Part shown: in pieces, positions 7,264 through 11,694 of the stretch
Layout of the letters: each line of letters opens with the position of its first letter
Numbering within the stretch: the first letter of the stretch is position 1
NCBI GenBank assembly: GCA_039925865.1
Contig: JBDSYA010000026.1
Coordinates: 1 to 11,694, forward strand
Reading direction: 5' to 3'
Length of the DNA: 11,694 nucleotides
DNA from: JBDSYA01 sp039925865
GTDB taxonomy: Bacteria; Bacteroidota; Ignavibacteria; Tepidaquicellales; Tepidaquicellaceae
Translations under genes and position numbers: made by a program
Notes under the pieces: generated by a model
Told to the model about the DNA's origin: nothing
The model's database searches: none
Seen by the model: only the letters and a program-made list of their open reading frames with translations

Positions 7264-9018
7264 TTATTTTACCAGGACCATGCTTTTGGTCACAGCACTT
7301 ATTCCGTCTACAATCAAAGTATAATAATATATTCCGCTCGATAATCCGGCAGCATTGAAAACCGCTTTATTACTGCCTGCATCTTTAAAATCATTCACAA
7401 GCGTCTGTACTTCCCTGCCGAGCATGTCAAAAACTATCAACTGAACAAAGTTTCTTTTATCAGTTTTTGTTAAGTTAAAACTAATCACGGTTGATGGATT
7501 AAACGGATTTGGAGAGTTTTCAAGTTTAACTTTTGCTGTCGTTTTCATTGACTTTATATAATCATTATCGCCGATCTGGTTTGGATCGATCGTATACTCT
7601 ACTTCGCCATTTATTGTAAACTTCTGCGCTGCCCAATATGAATAGTTTTCGTTCCATCCCATTACGATAAGTAAGGGACTTCCATCACTTGCAATTTCAA
7701 GCTTTGTCCCTTTATTTAAATTTATTCCGTTATTGTTGTCCGCAATAAATGAAGGGACGAACGGCCTTGAATATTCTCTTGTGGGAAATCTTGATGAGAT
7801 TCCTTTATATTTTGCAAATGAAAACCCGTATGGTGAACCCTGGCAAGAACCCGCTACAAATAAATCTCCAATATTGTTTGATCTTACAGAAGATGCTTTA
7901 TCATCCACTCCGGTTGTAGATGTATCATTATAATTAAAAAATTTCACTTTATCTTTCCATGCATACTTGCCGTTTTCTCCAGCATACTTAATTGTAGCAA
8001 AATCCAGTCCGTTACTTTGAAAGGAATTATTGAAGTTATTACAATACCCGGTTACATAAATATTTCCTTTTAAATCAGAGGCAATAGAAGTCGGAACATT
8101 TACATATGCTCCCGGACCGTTTGAAAACAAGTTTGCCCATCTAACCTGAAGATCGTGATTTATATCTTCATCAAAAAACAAAGTAAGGTAATTAGAAGAT
8201 CTGCCTGTACCTGGTAAATTGTCAGTGACACAGATTACTGAACTTTTGGATTTCTGAACCGGAACCTCTGATTTATTTGAAATAATAAATTGAGCCGGCA
8301 ACTCATTACTCCCCGGTTTATTGTAAATAATAGAGTCTGATAAATCTCCATTTTCCTTCCAGTAAGATAAAAGCATAAAATCATTTGTAGTGTAATCTTT
8401 TTCTCTTGTGTAACCGGAAACGTAAGCATAACCTAAATCTAGATGAATGTCGGTAGCTACGTTGTCGACGTTGTTTTCGTCGTAGGTGCGCTGCCAGATT
8501 AAATCTCCGATTGAGGAGTATTTAGCAGTAAAGAAATCTTTTCCTGACGCAGTATTTGTTATGTAGCCCGATATGAAAATTTCATTTATTCTGCCTAAAC
8601 CATCAATTGTTATATCTAGCCCCATCCCTTTATCATCACCGGAATTTGAAATGATTCTATGCCATTGATAAATTCCGTTTGAATTATAACTCAATAGAAT
8701 AATATCATTACTTGAGGTTGCACTATTAAAAACATAGCCTGTTGCAACAACATTACCCTGAACATCGACTGCAAGATCTAATCCTCTGTCAATTCCAATT
8801 GGTGAGTTGAAAAAAGCACGCCAAATTCTATTTCCATTGGAATATTTGGCAGTCCATAAGTCTATTGAATTAGTTTGATCATTATAATTGCTACCTGTTA
8901 TGTATAGGTTATTATTTTCATCAAGATATGTTTTGAAAGGATAATCTGGTGTCAATTGAGAATAGCACAATGTTGATGCAAAGAATAAACTCATTAAAAT
9001 TATTATTATTGTTTTCAT
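7264..9018 (-). CDS. Secreted SBBP-like beta-propeller protein with T9SS type A sorting domain
   Basis: 584 aa. A signal peptide covers residues 1-20 (MKTIIIILMSLFFASTLCYS, cleavage before Q). Residues 30-480 hold about eight SBBP-type blades, each a D-x(4)-KY-x-NG-x(3)-W strand pair followed by a GN-YVTGY-like strand. Clear examples are 53-66, 105-119, 161-175, 339-354 and the YVTGY at 321-325. Blades around 225-300 are irregular. Residues 497-584 are the T9SS sorting domain (LENSPNPFNPSTVI, MLGREVQTLV, SGIYYYTL, MVLVK). Known SBBP-repeat proteins are extracellular propellers; ligand and function are not known here. It is the downstream gene of a two-gene operon, starting 7 bp after the stop of the 733-aa gene. 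No Shine-Dalgarno sequence precedes the ATG. Confidence 0.9.
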   Translation of the reverse strand: MKTIIIILMSLFFASTLCYSQLTPDYPFKTYLDENNNLYITGSNYNDQTNSIDLWTAKYSNGNRIWRAFFNSPIGIDRGLDLAVDVQGNVVATGYVFNSATSSNDIILLSYNSNGIYQWHRIISNSGDDKGMGLDITIDGLGRINEIFISGYITNTASGKDFFTAKYSSIGDLIWQRTYDENNVDNVATDIHLDLGYAYVSGYTREKDYTTNDFMLLSYWKENGDLSDSIIYNKPGSNELPAQFIISNKSEVPVQKSKSSVICVTDNLPGTGRSSNYLTLFFDEDINHDLQVRWANLFSNGPGAYVNVPTSIASDLKGNIYVTGYCNNFNNSFQSNGLDFATIKYAGENGKYAWKDKVKFFNYNDTSTTGVDDKASSVRSNNIGDLFVAGSCQGSPYGFSFAKYKGISSRFPTREYSRPFVPSFIADNNNGINLNKGTKLEIASDGSPLLIVMGWNENYSYWAAQKFTINGEVEYTIDPNQIGDNDYIKSMKTTAKVKLENSPNPFNPSTVISFNLTKTDKRNFVQLIVFDMLGREVQTLVNDFKDAGSNKAVFNAAGLSSGIYYYTLIVDGISAVTKSMVLVK

Positions 9019-9025
9019 ATAAAAT

Positions 9026-11227
9026 TTATTTTGTTAAGATTAATTTTTTTGTTTTTATTAATCTGTTATTTATGAATAAAGAGTAAAAATATACTCCTGT
9101 TGAAAATTCTGAAGCATCAAATAATATTTCGTAATTTCCGGTAGTCTGATATTCATTAACTAGGTTAATTAATTCTTTCCCTGATATATCATATAATGAT
9201 ATTTTAATCTCGGAATATTTTGTGATTTTGTATTTTATGATAGTGGTGGAGTTAAAAGGATTTGGATAGTTCTGTTCTAAACTATATTCATTTGGAATTA
9301 CTTCGCTGTTTGAATTTATGAATACCAGTCCTCCATTTGTTGTTTTGATTATTGTTCCAAACTCCCCTACAATGTATCCGGTGTTATTATTAACAAAATC
9401 AATTGAGAAAAGTCTATTGTTTGTAATCCTTTGTTGCGGGATCCAGTTTGTGCCCCCATTTGTTGTTTTTGTAATTGCCCCTCCCTCCCCAATTGCAAAC
9501 CCATTATTTTCATTGATAAAATATAATGAGTTCAAATTATCAATAACATTTCCGTTTTGAATAATTAAAGACATCCCGCCATTTATTGTTTTCCCGATTA
9601 TCCCCGATCCTCCAATTGTATATCCGGTATTTTCATTTAAAAAGAATATTTTTTTTCCACTTGAAGCAGGCAAATTGATCCAATTCACACCGCCATTTGT
9701 AGTTTTAAGAAACATATTTGCAGAAATATAACCCGTAGTAGAATTAATAAAAAATATATCTTCGGCATTAAACGTAGTTCCACTTTCAATTACGAACCAT
9801 AAATTTCCTCCATCAGTCGTTCTAATAATTTTTCCCAAAGATCCAACTGAAACCCCTATACTTTCATCCAAAAAATATATTCCATTCAAATTATTAATTA
9901 CTCCGCTATTTAACGCAACCCAGTTCTCACCTGCATTAGTTGTTTTTAAAACGTTTCCGGAATCTCCGCAAACATATCCGGTATTTAAATTTGCAAAATG
10001 AACATCATTTAAAATGCGCGTTGTATTACTTTGCTTCGACACCCACGTCTCTCCGGCATTTGTTGTTTTTAATATTGTTCCTTCCCAACCGACCGAATAA
10101 CCCGTCATTTCATTTGTAAAGTAATTTGACTCAAGATTTGCTCTGCCTCCTGTAGTTGTCGTCCAGGTTATTCCGTTATTAGTTGTCTTTATCACACGCC
10201 CACCTGAGCCGCATACATATGCAATATTCCCACCCGCATAATCAACAAAACGCAAAACTCCAATTTGTGGAGTAGACGGTTTGAATGTAGAATCAATTGT
10301 CCAGTTCATGCCTCCGTTAAATGTTCTTTCAATTCTCCCAAAATCTGTCACCATCAACCCGGTATCTTTATTCACAAATGAGATTGTTCTTTCTATATCA
10401 TTTGATGCTATGGGAAGTTGGTAACTAAACCAGTTCAATCCGCCATCTGTTGTTTTATAAATTTTATCATCGCTGGAAACCAATCCGTATATAACATTTA
10501 AATCAACATAGTTAACGCTTGTTACCTGTGAAAATGGATCCACAAAACTGATAGCCTGAGATATCCAGTTTATTCCGCCGTTTGATGTTTTAAGTAATAT
10601 TCTATTCCCTCCTGCAACTCCATTCAACGAATCAATAAACTCCAGACTAAATAAATGAGCAACTGTCCCGCTCGTCTGCTGATTCCAGTTGATCCCCGAA
10701 TCAGTTGATTTCAATATTAATCCGTTCAGACCTACAGCGTAGCCTGTGGTTCTATTTGGAAAATTAATATCCCACAATGTATTGCCAATTCCTGTAAATA
10801 CTATTGTCCAATTGTTTCCTCCATTGGCTGTTCTGTATATAGAACCATTATCCCCGCTGACTGCAAAACCAAGATTCTCATCAACAAAACTTGTCCCATA
10901 CAACAGTGTATTCGGTGTATTCTTTAACTCCCAGTTCAACCCGCCGTTTGTAGTTTTCATAACTGTTCCAACCGTCCCAACTGCGTAGCCGGTATTTATA
11001 TTTATAAAATCCACTGCCCAAAGGAAGTTTCCGGTAGGTAAGGGCTGCTGCCAGAACCAATTAGATTGTGAGTATATTGAATTAGCAGATACAAAACACA
11101 ATAAAATAATTATGATGGATGAATTATAGATGCTGTGATGTTTTTGGTCTCTATGAGTTTTAAAAGTTAACTCATTCATCAAGCTGTATATTTTTATAAG
11201 ATATTTCTTCAGGAATTCTGTATTCAT
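9026..11227 (-). CDS. Secreted YCF48/BNR-like 14-repeat propeller protein with T9SS type A sorting domain
   Basis: 733 aa from ATG 11227. The hydrophobic signal core lies at 35-50 with likely cleavage near SIYSQ (50-54), so the n-region is unusually long. Met17 (codon 11179-11177) is a plausible alternative start that gives a more ordinary signal peptide. Residues 66-637 contain 14 units of about 41 aa, each with FxxxNTGYAVG...G.ILKTTNGGxNW; the KTTNGGxNW motifs begin at 91, 132, 173, 213, 258, 301, 347, 387, 428, 469, 508, 546, 587 and 628. Units 12 and 14 have lost the Trp. Fourteen units would fit two seven-bladed propellers. Residues 650-733 are the T9SS sorting domain (LEQNYPNPFNSTTII, ISGKELINLV, KKLILTK). 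YCF48/HCF136 is a photosystem II assembly factor, but here the fold alone is shared and the role is presumably extracellular. First gene of the operon. Confidence 0.9.
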   Translation of the reverse strand: MNTEFLKKYLIKIYSLMNELTFKTHRDQKHHSIYNSSIIIILLCFVSANSIYSQSNWFWQQPLPTGNFLWAVDFININTGYAVGTVGTVMKTTNGGLNWELKNTPNTLLYGTSFVDENLGFAVSGDNGSIYRTANGGNNWTIVFTGIGNTLWDINFPNRTTGYAVGLNGLILKSTDSGINWNQQTSGTVAHLFSLEFIDSLNGVAGGNRILLKTSNGGINWISQAISFVDPFSQVTSVNYVDLNVIYGLVSSDDKIYKTTDGGLNWFSYQLPIASNDIERTISFVNKDTGLMVTDFGRIERTFNGGMNWTIDSTFKPSTPQIGVLRFVDYAGGNIAYVCGSGGRVIKTTNNGITWTTTTGGRANLESNYFTNEMTGYSVGWEGTILKTTNAGETWVSKQSNTTRILNDVHFANLNTGYVCGDSGNVLKTTNAGENWVALNSGVINNLNGIYFLDESIGVSVGSLGKIIRTTDGGNLWFVIESGTTFNAEDIFFINSTTGYISANMFLKTTNGGVNWINLPASSGKKIFFLNENTGYTIGGSGIIGKTINGGMSLIIQNGNVIDNLNSLYFINENNGFAIGEGGAITKTTNGGTNWIPQQRITNNRLFSIDFVNNNTGYIVGEFGTIIKTTNGGLVFINSNSEVIPNEYSLEQNYPNPFNSTTIIKYKITKYSEIKISLYDISGKELINLVNEYQTTGNYEILFDASEFSTGVYFYSLFINNRLIKTKKLILTK

Positions 11228-11247
11228 AAAATAATTTGATAAAATAT

Positions 11248-11276
11248 ATACTAAGTTAATTTCAAATTAAATACAA
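11248..11276 (-). promoter_or_regulatory. Possible promoter of the YCF48-SBBP operon
   Basis: On the minus strand, TTGTAT (11276-11271) is followed after 17 bp by TAGTAT (11253-11248), 20 bp before the ATG at 11227. Transcription from it would leave a very short leader for ATG 11227 and about 60 nt for the alternative start at 11179. The match is weak and the region is AT-rich. Confidence 0.25.
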
Positions 11277-11317
11277 ACAGAATATTAAGGAGGTTCCCTG
11301 GTCTTTCTTAACAACGT

Positions 11318-11348
11318 CATAGTTTTGATTAATTTCAACCAAACTATG
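11318..11348. repeat. Short perfect inverted repeat
   Basis: CATAGTTT (11318-11325) faces AAACTATG (11341-11348) with a 15-nt spacer. It lies about 90 bp upstream of the operon start on the minus strand. It could be a dyad operator or chance; there is no T-run to suggest a terminator. Confidence 0.4.
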
Positions 11349-11581
11349 AATAAAGTTTACATTTGTCAAATTGTAAAAAAACTCGTTTGTGAAAATATTT
11401 TTTAAAATGGTAAATTGAAAGTTTCACTCTGTAACATTGATGATGAAATCTTTTTGAATACCAAAAGAAATATCGCAGATTTTAGAAGAAATGTAGACTT
11501 GAATTTTTTCCGGCGATAATTTGCGGGGTTTTCTGAGAACTTCTGCGAGTAATGCCTTTGCAATGTTCTTAAAGAAAATCT

Positions 11582-11607
11582 AAAGCAGTATCTATTATAC
11601 TGACTTT
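11582..11607 (-). terminator. Weak hairpin downstream of the tRNA gene
   Basis: CAGTAT (11586-11591) pairs with ATACTG (11597-11602) around a 5-nt loop, extended by AAAG/CTTT across a one-base bulge. It lies 35 bp past the tRNA 3' end in the direction of tRNA transcription. The following T-run is poor on the minus strand and better on the plus strand, so its role as tRNA terminator is uncertain. Confidence 0.3.
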
Positions 11608-11641
11608 TAAATTTTTATTTTTGAATTTTGAATTGGATTAG

Positions 11642-11694
11642 TGCCCCGTAGAAGATTCGAACTTCTAAAGACAGATTCGTAGTCTGTTGGTTTA
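11642..11694 (-). tRNA. tRNA-Arg (anticodon ACG), 3' part, cut by window edge
   Basis: On the minus strand the anticodon stem ACAGA/TCTGT encloses the loop CTACGAA, giving anticodon ACG (11680-11678) with U33 before it and A37 after. A 4-nt variable loop follows, then a T arm AGAAG-TTCGAAT-CTTCT with the canonical TTCGA loop, the acceptor strand ACGGGGC and discriminator A at 11642. CCA is not encoded. ACG tRNA-Arg is normally edited to inosine at position 34 and reads CGN codons. The D arm and 5' acceptor strand lie beyond the right edge. Confidence 0.92.

Larger units (their letters stand above)
11228..11641. other. Non-coding spacer between the operon and the tRNA gene
   Basis: About 410 bp with no supported gene. 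It holds the operon's possible promoter, an 8-bp inverted repeat (11318-11348), and a short hairpin (11582-11607) followed by A/T-rich words near the tRNA 3' end. A Shine-Dalgarno-like AAGGAGGT at 11287-11294 has no suitable start codon after it. Confidence 0.6.

Noticed and set aside
8959..9018. Lipoprotein signal in the SBBP-like protein (Cys18 after STL)
   Set aside because: The residues before the Cys do not match a lipobox, cleavage before Gln21 fits a normal signal peptide, and the T9SS tail gives another anchoring route.
9318..10988. Plus-strand open frames (for example 9318-9560 and 10746-10988) lying inside the YCF48-like gene
   Set aside because: They are antisense to the repeat array, and their composition follows from the complementary strand of the repeated motif. 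There is no start context or family resemblance.
9026..11227. Photosystem II assembly factor (HCF136) as the function of the YCF48-like gene
   Set aside because: Only the repeat type is shared. The signal peptide, T9SS tail and 14 units indicate a secreted protein, and nothing here suggests photosynthesis.
11287..11294. AAGGAGGT as a Shine-Dalgarno site for a small gene
   Set aside because: No ATG, GTG or TTG follows at a usable distance. The first ATG downstream (about 11346) is over 50 bp away and opens only about 18 codons, and other genes here use no Shine-Dalgarno sequence.
11642..11694. tRNA-associated integration (att) site
   Set aside because: No integrase gene or direct repeat of the tRNA 3' end is seen in the window; the part beyond the right edge cannot be judged.

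Overview
The window looks like chromosome from an AT-rich member of the Bacteroidota/Chlorobiota/Ignavibacteriota side of the FCB group. Three of the five genes end in a type IX secretion (T9SS) type A sorting domain with the NYPNPFNP-style motif that is very common in Ignavibacteria-like genomes. Start codons lack Shine-Dalgarno sequences, and gene 3 belongs to a helical-repeat family I recognise only from these bacteria. The lineage is inferred from these signs; no marker gene is present.

Layout. Positions 1-1658 (+) hold the 3' part of a secreted FG-GAP beta-propeller gene that ends in a dockerin-like EF-hand pair instead of a T9SS tail. The following 482-bp gap contains a decayed, frameshifted and internally deleted copy of that same dockerin-like tail, then AT-rich leader DNA. 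Positions 2141-5287 (+) encode a 1048-aa exported right-handed beta-helix protein with a T9SS tail, followed by two strong tandem terminators. A non-coding stretch (about 5388-5761) carries a degenerate inverted-repeat element resembling dispersed miniature repeats. Positions 5762-7186 (+) encode a 474-aa cytoplasmic helical-repeat protein of unknown function with its own terminator. Convergent to it is a two-gene minus-strand operon: a 733-aa YCF48/BNR-like protein with 14 repeat units (11227-9026), then a 584-aa SBBP-like propeller protein (9018-7264). Both have signal peptides and T9SS tails, and they are 7 bp apart. After about 410 bp of non-coding DNA, the 3' half of a tRNA-Arg(ACG) gene on the minus strand runs off the right edge.

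Together this is a neighbourhood of large, repetitive cell-surface or secreted proteins (propellers and a beta-helix) with two different C-terminal modules. I see no enzyme pathway, defence system, mobile element with a transposase, or CRISPR array. The most interesting signals are evolutionary: a fossil dockerin-like tail, a 339-bp higher-order duplication in the FG-GAP array, a 14-unit (2 x 7) YCF48 array, and an inverted-repeat element. I do not claim a new functional system here.
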